Assembly: GCA_929200485.1 (NCBI GenBank)
Contig: CAKMZU010000011.1
Span: 286 to 14,545 of the forward strand
Direction of reading: 5' to 3'
From: an uncultured Gammaproteobacteria bacterium
GTDB taxonomy: Bacteria > Pseudomonadota > Gammaproteobacteria > Pseudomonadales > DT-91
Length of the DNA: 14,260 nt
Shown: piece after piece, positions 1-6,828 of the stretch
Layout of the letters: each line of letters begins with the position of its first letter
Numbering within the stretch: position 1 is the first letter of the stretch
The notes under the pieces: generated by a model
Told to the model about the DNA's origin: nothing
The model's input: only the letters and a program-made list of their open reading frames with translations
The model's database searches: none
Position numbers and translations under genes: made by a program

Positions 1-1
1 C

Positions 2-1321
2 TCTGGAGATAAACTTGCGGGTATTGCCGCGGAAAGTGCCGAACAGCGAGTGGTTGCACAGATGCTATTGGCCGAATTGCCTCTGAAAATTTTTCTGGAT
101 GACTTACTCATACCCTACGAAAACGACGAAGTCACACGTCTAATCATCGATAGTCATGATGCCAATGCTTTTGATCTCATTTCTCACCTGACTGTTGGAG
201 ATTTCCGAAACTGGTTATTGTCGGATGATGCGACACCAGACGTTTTATCGCAAATAAGTGCAGGCTTAATACCTGAAATGGTCGCTGCTGTGTGTAAAAT
301 TATGCGCAATCAGGATTTAATACTGGTTGCAAAAAAATGCCAGGTTAAATCGGCATTTCGAAGCACGATTGGTCTTACCGGGCATTTATCAACCCGTTTA
401 CAGCCCAACCATCCAAGGGATGATAGTAAGGGGATTGCAGCCAGCATATTGGATGGGTTGCTATACGGTAATGGCGATGCCGTGATCGGAATCAATCCGG
501 TAACGGATAATATCGATAAATCCATTGGACTGATGCATCTCGTTGATGACCTCATTCAGCAATACCAAATTCCAACACAATCCTGTGTCTTGAGTCATGT
601 GATCAGTACTTTACAAGCTATCGAAAGAGGAGCACCTGTCGATCTTGTTTTCCAGTCGATTGCAGGTTCTGAGGCGGCAAATTCCAGTTTTGGTTTTGAT
701 TTATCCCTTTTAGCGGAAGCTGAGCAAGGGGCTTTATCGCTTAATCGAGGGTCTGTAGGTCAAAACGTTATGTATTTTGAAACAGGCCAGGGCAGTGCGT
801 TATCTGCTAATGCCCATCATGGGGTGGACCAGCAGAGCATAGAAGCAAGAGCCTATGGGGTTGCCAGAGCCTTTAACCCACTGCTTGTGAATACCGTAGT
901 CGGTTTTATTGGGCCGGAATACTTGTTTAACGGTAAAGAAATTATACGAGCAGGTTTAGAGGACCATTTTTGTGGCAAATTACTCGGTCTGCCGATGGGG
1001 TGCGATATTTGTTATACCAATCATGCGCAAGCGGATCAAAATGATATGGATAACTTATTAACGTTGTTAGCTGCAGCTGGCTGTAATTTTATTATTGGTG
1101 TCCCTGGTGCTGATGACATCATGCTAAATTATCAATCGACGTCATTTCATGATGCCCTCTATGTTAGACGTCTATTAGGGCTTGAACCTGCACCTGAATT
1201 CTCGCGTTGGCTGGTGAAAATGGGCATATTCTCTGACACGAAAAAAGATACGTTAAGCGAAAATATGCCCCCAGCCTTATTACATTCAGTTAAAAACCTG
1301 ATGAGTGAACGCTATGTCTGA
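2..1321 (+). CDS. eutB: Ethanolamine ammonia-lyase large (alpha) subunit, 5' end cut by the window
   Basis: With EutC this subunit forms the adenosylcobalamin-dependent lyase that converts ethanolamine to acetaldehyde and ammonia. EutB supplies the TIM-barrel active site. The frame is open from base 2, beginning SGDKLAGIAAES, which aligns to about residue 29 of E. coli EutB, so roughly 28 residues lie outside the window. The GTG at position 50 is internal, not a start. Family landmarks are all present: IPYENDEVTRLI, the substrate-site run RLQPNHPRDD, GDAVIGINPVTDN, YFETGQGSALSA (active-site Glu), VGFIGPEYL, IIRAGLEDHF, TNHAQADQND (active-site Asp) and the C-terminal APEFSRWL. After that the protein continues about 25 residues further than the E. 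coli enzyme. The TGA stop overlaps the eutC start, so the two are translationally linked. Identification is from recalled family sequence. Confidence 0.96.
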   Translation, partial: SGDKLAGIAAESAEQRVVAQMLLAELPLKIFLDDLLIPYENDEVTRLIIDSHDANAFDLISHLTVGDFRNWLLSDDATPDVLSQISAGLIPEMVAAVCKIMRNQDLILVAKKCQVKSAFRSTIGLTGHLSTRLQPNHPRDDSKGIAASILDGLLYGNGDAVIGINPVTDNIDKSIGLMHLVDDLIQQYQIPTQSCVLSHVISTLQAIERGAPVDLVFQSIAGSEAANSSFGFDLSLLAEAEQGALSLNRGSVGQNVMYFETGQGSALSANAHHGVDQQSIEARAYGVARAFNPLLVNTVVGFIGPEYLFNGKEIIRAGLEDHFCGKLLGLPMGCDICYTNHAQADQNDMDNLLTLLAAAGCNFIIGVPGADDIMLNYQSTSFHDALYVRRLLGLEPAPEFSRWLVKMGIFSDTKKDTLSENMPPALLHSVKNLMSERYV

Positions 1322-2144
1322 TGTGCAGGTTACCAAGGCGGCGAAATCTATTGTCGACAACCCTTGGCGAAGTTTATCGAAATATACTGATGCGCGTATT
1401 GGCTTGGGCAGAGCGGGAATCAGCCTGCCGACGCACGAATTGTTAGCTTTTCAATTAGCTCATGCTAAAGCGCAAGATGCAGTATTTGTGCCTCTTGATT
1501 GTGAGCAGTTAAAGGAAGATATTATCGATCAAAACCATCACTGGTTAACGTCAGATGCTATTTTGTTTGCACAAAGTAAAGTTGCTGATCGAGAACAGTA
1601 TTTACAGCGTCCGGATCTCGGTCGGTGTTTAAATGAAGCATCAAAGCAACAGCTCTTATCGAAGGTTGATCCACAAGATACACCATACGATTTATCCATT
1701 GTTATTGTCGATGGGTTATCTGCATTAGCCGTTCAAAAGCATGTGCCTATATTATTATCGCTATTCGGTAGTCACTTAACATCAATATCGGGTGCTAATG
1801 CGTTGCAAATTTCTCGTATTGCTCCTTTGGTTGTTGTAGAGCAAGGCAGGGTAGCGATTGGTGATGAAATTGCGCAGCAGCTAAATGCGAAAGCGGTACT
1901 GGTTATGATCGGTGAACGACCGGGTCTGAGTTCACCTGATAGTTTAGGATTATATTTCACTTGGGCACCTGAATGTGGTTCTACCAATGAATCGCGCAAT
2001 TGCATTTCGAATGTTAGACCCAATGGCCTCAATTATGATAGAGCAGTGCAGAAGCTATTTTATTTGCTGAGTGAATCCTTTCGGTTGCAAATAAGTGGGA
2101 TACATTTGAAAGAAAGTTCGCAGACTTTTAAGTTAGACGGTTAA
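1314..2144 (+). CDS. eutC: Ethanolamine ammonia-lyase small (beta) subunit
   Basis: Small subunit of the B12-dependent lyase; it forms part of the cobalamin-binding face against EutB. Family blocks in order are NPWRSLSKYTDARIGLGRAG and SLPTHELLAFQLAHAKAQDA near the N-terminus, YLQRPDLGR, IVIVDGLSALAVQKH, VVEQGRVAIGDEIAQQL, IGERPGLSSPDSLG, and RNCISNVRPNGLNYDRAV near the C-terminus. The chosen start is ATG at 1314, giving 276 aa. It overlaps the eutB TGA by 8 nt, typical of coupled translation. A GTG at 1305 would add three residues and is less likely. The gene is intact. No eutA, eutD or shell-protein gene follows on this side; the next gene is on the other strand, so eutC ends its transcription unit here. 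Confidence 0.95.
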   Translation: MSDVQVTKAAKSIVDNPWRSLSKYTDARIGLGRAGISLPTHELLAFQLAHAKAQDAVFVPLDCEQLKEDIIDQNHHWLTSDAILFAQSKVADREQYLQRPDLGRCLNEASKQQLLSKVDPQDTPYDLSIVIVDGLSALAVQKHVPILLSLFGSHLTSISGANALQISRIAPLVVVEQGRVAIGDEIAQQLNAKAVLVMIGERPGLSSPDSLGLYFTWAPECGSTNESRNCISNVRPNGLNYDRAVQKLFYLLSESFRLQISGIHLKESSQTFKLDG

Positions 2145-2160
2145 GCTAACTTTCTTGTTC
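2130..2160 (+). terminator. Weak hairpin at the 3' end of eutC
   Basis: Arms AAGTTAG (2130-2136) and CTAACTT (2146-2152) form a 7-bp stem with a 9-nt loop spanning the eutC stop codon, followed by TCTTGTTC. The stem is AT-rich and the T-tract is broken, so termination is plausible rather than convincing. Confidence 0.3.
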
Positions 2161-2211
2161 ATCATTCCTGCGATTTAAGTATCGCAACCCTTATGAATGT
2201 GTCGATTATGC

Positions 2212-2252
2212 TAAGAAATTGTTGGCTAAAGCCTGTCAACCATTAGCCAACA
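2212..2252 (-). terminator. Intrinsic terminator of the glutathione S-transferase gene
   Basis: A perfect 10-bp inverted repeat (2220-2229 and 2243-2252, arm TGTTGGCTAA) has a 13-nt loop. It starts 12 nt past the stop codon of the minus-strand transferase gene. Read on the minus strand, the stem is followed directly by ATTTCTTA, a moderate T-rich tail. On the plus strand nothing T-rich follows, so it is assigned to the minus-strand gene. Confidence 0.6.
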
Positions 2253-2264
2253 TCATTGACGTTG

Positions 2265-2927
2265 CTAGAGAATTTGATCCTTCAAATAGGCCGTATTTAG
2301 ATATTTGGCGCTTTCTCTTTGTTCCATGCTTTTATACCATTTGTTGATATTATTAAATCCAGTATCAAGCACCCATGGTATTACCTGATTTAACGTTCCC
2401 ATAAAGGCGAAAAGCAAAATATCTGCAAGTGTTATGCGACTCCCTGCGATAAACGTTTTACCTTCGAGTTCGCCATTGAGTCTCTCCATGCCTTTTAGTG
2501 CAAGTTCTTTGAGTGGTTCTGAAATGCCTTCGATTAGTTTTCGGTGGCCTTGATAAAAAGCATTGAATTCTTCAGTGTTTCTTAAGCTTTCTGTCATTGG
2601 ATTACATATTTCCAGAAATACTCGTCGAACCCACATCCGAGTCTCAGCGCGCTCTTCAGCTGTGGTGCCAATTAAGCTGCCTTCTTTTTCCGAGACTTCA
2701 TCAAGGTATTCACAAATAGCGGTTATTTCTGTAATGATATGGCCATTTGCCAATCGTAAAGCGGGAACTTCACCGCGTGAGTTAACTGTGTTGACATAAT
2801 CCTCTTGACGGTTTTCTAATGACATGATGTCAACGGGATGTACTTTTATACCGAAGGAATGCTGAGTTTCAGCAATAAAAAGTCTGACTGTTGCTGGGTT
2901 TGGGCCTAATGAATCGTATAAAATCAT
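2265..2927 (-). CDS. Glutathione S-transferase family protein
   Basis: Predicted cytosolic transferase of 220 aa, a normal length for the family, likely conjugating or reducing electrophiles with glutathione. The N-terminal thioredoxin-like domain spans roughly residues 1-80, with YDSLGPNPATVRLFIAE at the start and EVPALRL containing the cis-proline (Pro55). The glutathione-binding turn reads ITEITAICEYLDE: the Ser usually found in the ESxAI pattern is Ile here. The C-terminal helical domain carries the N-capping motif SRITLADILLFAF. ATG at 2925-2927 has an AGGTGA ribosome site just upstream. The gene is divergent from a tetR-type gene, with a sigma-70 promoter and operator-like repeats between them, so regulation by that neighbour is likely. 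Substrate and GST class cannot be fixed from sequence; the class is left open. Confidence 0.88.
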   Translation of the reverse strand: MILYDSLGPNPATVRLFIAETQHSFGIKVHPVDIMSLENRQEDYVNTVNSRGEVPALRLANGHIITEITAICEYLDEVSEKEGSLIGTTAEERAETRMWVRRVFLEICNPMTESLRNTEEFNAFYQGHRKLIEGISEPLKELALKGMERLNGELEGKTFIAGSRITLADILLFAFMGTLNQVIPWVLDTGFNNINKWYKSMEQRESAKYLNTAYLKDQIL

Positions 2928-2943
2928 ATTTCACCTGTCTTAT

Positions 2944-2965
2944 AAGTATACGTTGTAGTATACTT
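2944..2965. promoter_or_regulatory. Operator-like inverted repeat, site 1 (transferase side)
   Basis: Perfect 8-bp arms AAGTATAC and GTATACTT flank a 6-nt spacer. The site overlaps the -10 box and predicted start of the transferase promoter, the usual position for a TetR repressor to block RNA polymerase. It shares the core TATACG-N5-GTATA with site 2. That the neighbouring TetR protein binds it is inferred from position. Confidence 0.6.
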
Positions 2966-2990
2966 TAGTCTCGGTCAATCTTGATGTCAA
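2962..2990 (-). promoter_or_regulatory. Sigma-70 promoter for the transferase gene
   Basis: On the minus strand an exact TTGACA -35 box (2985-2990) is followed by a 17-nt spacer and a TAAAGT -10 box (2962-2967, four of six consensus positions). Predicted transcription would start near 2955, inside the left inverted repeat, about 28 nt upstream of the start codon. Confidence 0.6.
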
Positions 2991-2996
2991 TAAAAA

Positions 2997-3012
2997 TATA
3001 CGCACGCGTATA
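2997..3012. promoter_or_regulatory. Operator-like inverted repeat, site 2 (regulator side)
   Basis: Arms TATACGC and GCGTATA flank a 2-nt spacer, 7 bp each and perfect. The site lies 22-37 nt upstream of the regulator start codon, suited to autorepression. Its centre is 50 bp from the centre of site 1, and the outer TATAC...GTATA half-sites match site 1. Confidence 0.58.
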
Positions 3013-3033
3013 CAAATAATTTTGTGAATAGTT

Positions 3034-3639
3034 ATGGGACGAAAAGAAATAGATGCAAGTATCATTTTGGATGCTGCCACTAAAGCGTTTTTAGCCAATG
3101 GTTTTAATGCAACGACAATGACAGAAATCGCTATGACGGCTGCTGTTACTAAAAGAACCTTATATAAGTATTACTCGTCCAAGGATGATATCTTCAATGA
3201 GATTGTAGATAACTTACTTGATCAGCTAGCCCAGATTGATTTTCAGACAATAACATCATCAGACAGGCCGATTGACAAAAAGATCAGCGTTTTTTCTAAG
3301 GCGATTGTTGATGTGTATGTGTCACCAGCGTTTGTCAATCTCTCAAAGCTGGCATTCTCGGAATTTCTCAATGGGCGTTCTTTGAGCTCGCATCAGATGG
3401 AAAAGTATGCGCAGTTTGAAAACTCGGTTCACCGTTTTTTAATTGGCATCAGTCAAGAAAGTGGAGTGGCTTTTGCTTTCTCTGTGGAGTTTTTAAGTGA
3501 GCAACTGCTTTCAATGTTAAAAGGGGCTTTCTTATATCCCAAGATATTTAACATGAAAGAGATTGATGAAAAAGACATAGCTCAGAAGATCGGAGAGATT
3601 GAAGAGTTTTTTATCTTAGCAGCAATTAAGAAGCGTTAG
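3034..3639 (+). CDS. TetR/AcrR-family transcriptional regulator
   Basis: A one-component repressor-type protein of 201 aa. The N-terminal domain (about residues 1-60) is canonical for TetR: IILDAATKAFLANGFNATTM leads into the helix-turn-helix MTEIAMTAAVTKRTLYKYYS, then SKDDIFNEIVDNLL. The remainder is a divergent all-helical ligand and dimerisation domain whose effector cannot be predicted. The start ATG at 3034 has no strong Shine-Dalgarno sequence (GTGAATAGTT precedes it), but no better in-frame start is available and the N-terminus fits the family. It is divergent from the glutathione S-transferase gene and probably controls it and itself through the two TATAC-N6-GTATA sites upstream. It converges on the thioredoxin-fold gene, with 74 bp between the two stop codons and no clear terminator there. 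Confidence 0.92.
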   Translation: MGRKEIDASIILDAATKAFLANGFNATTMTEIAMTAAVTKRTLYKYYSSKDDIFNEIVDNLLDQLAQIDFQTITSSDRPIDKKISVFSKAIVDVYVSPAFVNLSKLAFSEFLNGRSLSSHQMEKYAQFENSVHRFLIGISQESGVAFAFSVEFLSEQLLSMLKGAFLYPKIFNMKEIDEKDIAQKIGEIEEFFILAAIKKR

Positions 3640-3713
3640 TTGCTATTTTTATATGCTTTGTGGATGGGATGCCATGGTATAAATGATTTAACTTACGAGA
3701 CATTTCCCTAATT

Positions 3714-4262
3714 TTAATTCCTCCATTTAATCGAACAACCCATGCTTGATTGTTGATCTGAAGGCCCAACACCGGTTTGTGCAATTTGCTGCATTGCGTT
3801 GACCAATTCAGGAATTCTGTCTGGCGATTCATCCATTTTAGTGTTATCCAATCGCCCTCGGTATTGCAGCTCGCCTTCGCCATTAAACCCAAAAAAGTCA
3901 GGCGTGCAAACGGCACCAAAGTCCTTGGCGACGGATTGAGTTTCATCAATTAAATAAGGGAAATCAAAGTGATGCGCTTTAGCAAAACTGATCATTTTAT
4001 CAGGCGCATCTTCAGGGAAGTTCTCATAATCGTTAGCCATGATAGCTAACGTGGGTATACCTTGTGCCTTCAATGTTTTTGTATCTTCAGATAAGCGATT
4101 GGCAATGGCTTTCACATAAGGGCAGTGATTGCAGATAAAGGCAATTAAAATACCTTTATCTGATAGGGTCTCAGTAAATGAATAGCTTTCTGCGTCAGCT
4201 GTTTTCAATGAGAAATCTGGCGCTAACCAGCCTGAATTGACTTTGGGCGTTTCAAGTAACAT
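3714..4262 (-). CDS. Thioredoxin-fold (AhpC/TSA-like) family protein
   Basis: A 182-aa soluble protein with a thioredoxin/peroxiredoxin-type fold and no signal peptide. WLAPDFSL opens the domain. The redox motif is CNHC at Cys44-Cys47 in FICNHCPYVKAI, the cis-proline is Pro121 within AVCTPDFFGF, and a third conserved Cys sits in the C-terminal motif SMGCSIKW. These features mark the group commonly labelled thioredoxin family or AhpC/TSA family; a thiol oxidoreductase role is expected but the partner is unknown. ATG at 4260-4262 is preceded by GGAG with 8 nt spacing; a TTG one codon upstream is not needed. It is the last gene of a same-strand run after the monooxygenase gene, with a 68-nt gap that contains an extended -10-like TGGTAAAAT, so it may also have its own promoter. 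Confidence 0.88.
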   Translation of the reverse strand: MLLETPKVNSGWLAPDFSLKTADAESYSFTETLSDKGILIAFICNHCPYVKAIANRLSEDTKTLKAQGIPTLAIMANDYENFPEDAPDKMISFAKAHHFDFPYLIDETQSVAKDFGAVCTPDFFGFNGEGELQYRGRLDNTKMDESPDRIPELVNAMQQIAQTGVGPSDQQSSMGCSIKWRN

Positions 4263-4330
4263 CAAGGTTTCTCCATGTTTCTCTATAAAGCAGAATACAT
4301 TTTGGTTATTTTACCAGAGTCTTAATAGGC

Positions 4331-4621
4331 CTAATTAAATTTCTCCATCTGGTCAGCATTAAAATAATCAATCGCACCTTCGGTAGCCTTAAAGTAATCT
4401 GCTAAATGTTGGCTGTGCATATGCTCTTCCCATAAAGCCTTGGACTCCCAATTTTCATAAAACAGAAAGTGCTCAGGGTGCCTGCTGTCTTGGTGAAGCT
4501 GATATTCAATGCAGCCAGCTTCTTTTTTTGTAGGCTCAATCAGCTTGACCAATTCATTCTTGACGAGGTCAATCTTATCTTTTTTAGCTTTGATGTCGGC
4601 AATAACGGTTAATTGCTGCAT
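4331..4621 (-). CDS. Antibiotic-biosynthesis-monooxygenase domain protein (YgiN-like)
   Basis: A 96-aa single-domain protein of the dimeric alpha-beta barrel ABM family. Typical blocks are LTVIADIKAKKDKIDLVKNEL, PTKKEAGCIEYQLHQD, FLFYENWESKALWEEHMHSQH and the C-terminal AIDYF. Family members act as cofactor-free quinol monooxygenases or heme-degrading enzymes; the NWES and H-x-x-S-x-H pattern is the generic quinol-monooxygenase type, and the actual substrate is unknown. The start is set by a strong GGAGG at 4628-4632, 6 nt upstream of ATG 4619-4621; the frame stays open further upstream but that overlaps the preceding gene. It begins 20 nt after the stop of a quinone-oxidoreductase-like gene, so the two are very probably cotranscribed. 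The pairing recalls E. coli MdaB/YgiN, for which a quinone redox cycle has been proposed. Confidence 0.87.
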   Translation of the reverse strand: MQQLTVIADIKAKKDKIDLVKNELVKLIEPTKKEAGCIEYQLHQDSRHPEHFLFYENWESKALWEEHMHSQHLADYFKATEGAIDYFNADQMEKFN

Positions 4622-4641
4622 ACTTATCCTCCATCTGGATA

Positions 4642-5640
4642 TCAAAAAGACGCTAAGACTATTTTTCCAATGGTTTGTTGTGATAGCAGTAATTGATGTG
4701 CTTTTTCCAAGTTCTCTGCGTTTATTTGACCTAAGTTTTGCTGAATGGTTGTTTTTATTTTTTGTTCATCGATTAATTTTGCAATGAGTGTAAGCCATTC
4801 ACCTTGTTTATGTCTGTCTTTAGCCTGATGCATGGGTCTTGCAAACATATATTCATAGTGAAGAGAGAGGCTTTTGGGTTTAAGCTTCATAGGGTCTAAG
4901 CCTTCACCTGTATCGATAAATCCAATTTTTCCAAAAGGGGTTATCAAATCGATGTATTGATCAAAATTAGCCACGGTATTTTGGCAGCTCGCAATATGGG
5001 AGATAGATATATCAAGTGCTTCTAGCTGAGGCTTTAACGGTTGAGAGTGGTTTATCACATGGTCAGCACCGAGTGATTGAGCCCAGCTTTTTGATGACTC
5101 CCTTGAAGCTGTTGCAACAATGGTTACATTGGAGAGAGTTTTGGCCAATTGAATTAGCATTGAACCCACGCCACCAGCTGCGCCAACGATTAAGAGGTTA
5201 TGATTATCTTCTTCCTGTAATGAGAAGTGTTCAAATAATAATTCTGCGGCGGTTATACTGGTTAAAGGCAGTGCTGCGATTTGCGCCATTGACAGACTTT
5301 TCGGTGCAAGGCTGACTAGCGATGCATCCACACACTGATATTCAGCATTACTGCCAGGTCTCGTGATGCTTCCTGCATAAAAAACCTTATCACCAACGTT
5401 GAAATTCGTCACATCAACACCTCTTCCAACCACTTCGCCTGCGGCGTCCCAGCCGAGGATTTTTGGCGCAGGGTCTTTGGTTGTTAGTAATTGTCTGACT
5501 TTGGTATCGACGGGATTAACGGAAATACTGACAACCTTGACTAATAAATCATTATCGCCACAGGTAGGTACAGGCAGCTCAAGCTCTTTCAGAATCGATT
5601 GATTTGATGATTCATCAATGATGCAACCAATGGCTTTCAT
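4642..5640 (-). CDS. Zinc-type alcohol dehydrogenase-like / quinone oxidoreductase (MDR superfamily)
   Basis: An NAD(P)H-dependent medium-chain reductase, 332 aa from the chosen start. The GroES-like N-terminal half has SVNPVDTKVR where zinc-dependent alcohol dehydrogenases carry a catalytic Cys, and ILGWDAAGEVVGRG for the usual H/D-G-E region, so catalytic zinc is probably absent as in quinone oxidoreductases. The Rossmann nucleotide site is LLIVGAAGGVGSMLIQLAK, followed by SLGADHVINH. Overall it fits the zinc-binding alcohol dehydrogenase family of the ZADH/YogA type. Two ATGs are possible, 5646 and 5640. The second gives the family-typical MKAIG and has TTGGA at about 8 nt, so it is preferred. 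It leads the run with the ABM and thioredoxin-fold genes. Likely substrates are quinones or alpha,beta-unsaturated carbonyls. Confidence 0.88.
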   Translation of the reverse strand: MKAIGCIIDESSNQSILKELELPVPTCGDNDLLVKVVSISVNPVDTKVRQLLTTKDPAPKILGWDAAGEVVGRGVDVTNFNVGDKVFYAGSITRPGSNAEYQCVDASLVSLAPKSLSMAQIAALPLTSITAAELLFEHFSLQEEDNHNLLIVGAAGGVGSMLIQLAKTLSNVTIVATASRESSKSWAQSLGADHVINHSQPLKPQLEALDISISHIASCQNTVANFDQYIDLITPFGKIGFIDTGEGLDPMKLKPKSLSLHYEYMFARPMHQAKDRHKQGEWLTLIAKLIDEQKIKTTIQQNLGQINAENLEKAHQLLLSQQTIGKIVLASF

Positions 5641-5751
5641 GGTCATTTTCCAAGTAGAACATTGCGTCAGAATACTCGAACTAAAGGTAAAATGGCAGAG
5701 CTTTCTTTACCCTTAAATCGAGTGTGGGTTTCATCGGATAGACAAGATAAA

Positions 5752-6828
5752 TTAACGAACTCTTGAGAGTAAATAAAGGCCAATCACAGCGGTAATAATT
5801 GAAGGGATAGCCATTGCCAGAATAGGGTTCATCCCAAAAACCATACTGAATGGGCCAACAGCGGTTTGCAGTGTTTTGACTAAAACGCCGACCATCACGC
5901 CACAAAACAGGCGAAAGCCCATAGTGACTTGACGTAGTGGGCCAAAGATAAAAGCGATCCCGACAAGTATTAAACTGAGTACCATAAATGGATAAAAGAC
6001 TTTCTCCCAGAAGGCTAAGTTATATTCTATGGGGTTTAATGATTGAGACGAAAGATACTCGCTGTATTTAAACAACTCTCTCATGGGTAAATCTCGAGGC
6101 TGGGCAATGGCTACTTTTAAAAGATCGGGTTTTATCCGAGTGTCCCAGAAGACACGGGATTGTTCTTCTGTTTCAATGCTATCGGTTGATTTATTATCAC
6201 CAATAAAGTGTGTAATGTTAACATCTGACAATATCCAACGTTTGCCATCGTATTGCCCAGTTTGAGCAATTTCTATTTTGGTGAGTTTCTGCTGTTTATT
6301 AAAACTGAATAAATGAACACCAATAAGGTTTTTTTGTGGGGTAAGGGAATGCACATACACAAATCGGTTTTCATCCCTAAGCCAAAATCGCTTTTTTAAA
6401 TCGATCTTTTCAACACCCGATTTGGACAGTGTTTTAAGGTTATCTGCCATTATTTCAGAGCGGGGGGCAACAAACTCGCCAATTAATACGGCTGCAATCA
6501 AGAATACCAAGGTGGGTTTCATGGCAATCCAGGTTAATCGGGTCGTTGATAAACCGGTTGAACGAAGTACAACTAGCTCACTCGAACTGGCAAGTGTGCC
6601 TAGACCCACGAGACAACCAATCATGGCAACCAATGGCATCACGCTATAAAACTGCAAAGGGGAGCCCAGTAAAACATACAATAAGGCTTTTGAAAGGGTG
6701 TAATTGCCTGCTTGTTGTTGTAATTCATTGGCAAGACGAAAAATAATATCCAGCCCGAATACTACAAGTAAAACAACAGCTGTTGCCCCTGCGACCTGTT
6801 TGAAGATATAACGACTAATGACTGTCAT
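5752..6828 (-). CDS. lptG: LPS export ABC transporter permease LptG
   Basis: Inner-membrane permease that, with LptF and the ATPase LptB, extracts lipopolysaccharide and feeds it to the LptC-LptA bridge. The 358-aa protein has the standard layout: ISRYIFKQVAGATAVVLLVV as first membrane segment, two further segments around residues 55-110 with SSSELVVLRSTG as the cytoplasmic coupling region, a periplasmic beta-jellyroll domain from about residue 125 to 265 (RFWLRDENRFVYV, RWILSDVNI), and three C-terminal segments ending LLSRVR. The ATG overlaps the end of lptF by 14 nt, so translation is coupled. On the downstream side 111 bp separate it from the MDR gene on the same strand, with only an imperfect hairpin (5683-5691/5706-5714) lacking a T-run, so readthrough is possible. 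Confidence 0.95.
   Translation of the reverse strand: MTVISRYIFKQVAGATAVVLLVVFGLDIIFRLANELQQQAGNYTLSKALLYVLLGSPLQFYSVMPLVAMIGCLVGLGTLASSSELVVLRSTGLSTTRLTWIAMKPTLVFLIAAVLIGEFVAPRSEIMADNLKTLSKSGVEKIDLKKRFWLRDENRFVYVHSLTPQKNLIGVHLFSFNKQQKLTKIEIAQTGQYDGKRWILSDVNITHFIGDNKSTDSIETEEQSRVFWDTRIKPDLLKVAIAQPRDLPMRELFKYSEYLSSQSLNPIEYNLAFWEKVFYPFMVLSLILVGIAFIFGPLRQVTMGFRLFCGVMVGVLVKTLQTAVGPFSMVFGMNPILAMAIPSIITAVIGLYLLSRVR

Noticed and set aside
50..52. GTG as the start of the lyase large subunit
   Set aside because: The frame is open upstream to the window edge and encodes conserved EutB sequence, so this codon is internal.
3640..3713. Possible shared terminator between the tetR-type gene and the thioredoxin-fold gene
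   Set aside because: Only very short self-complementary words such as ATGG/CCAT are present; no stem with a T-run was found.
5683..5714. Inverted repeat AAAGGTAAA / TTTACCCTT after lptG as a terminator
   Set aside because: The stem has a mismatch, the loop is 14 nt and no T-run follows on the minus strand.
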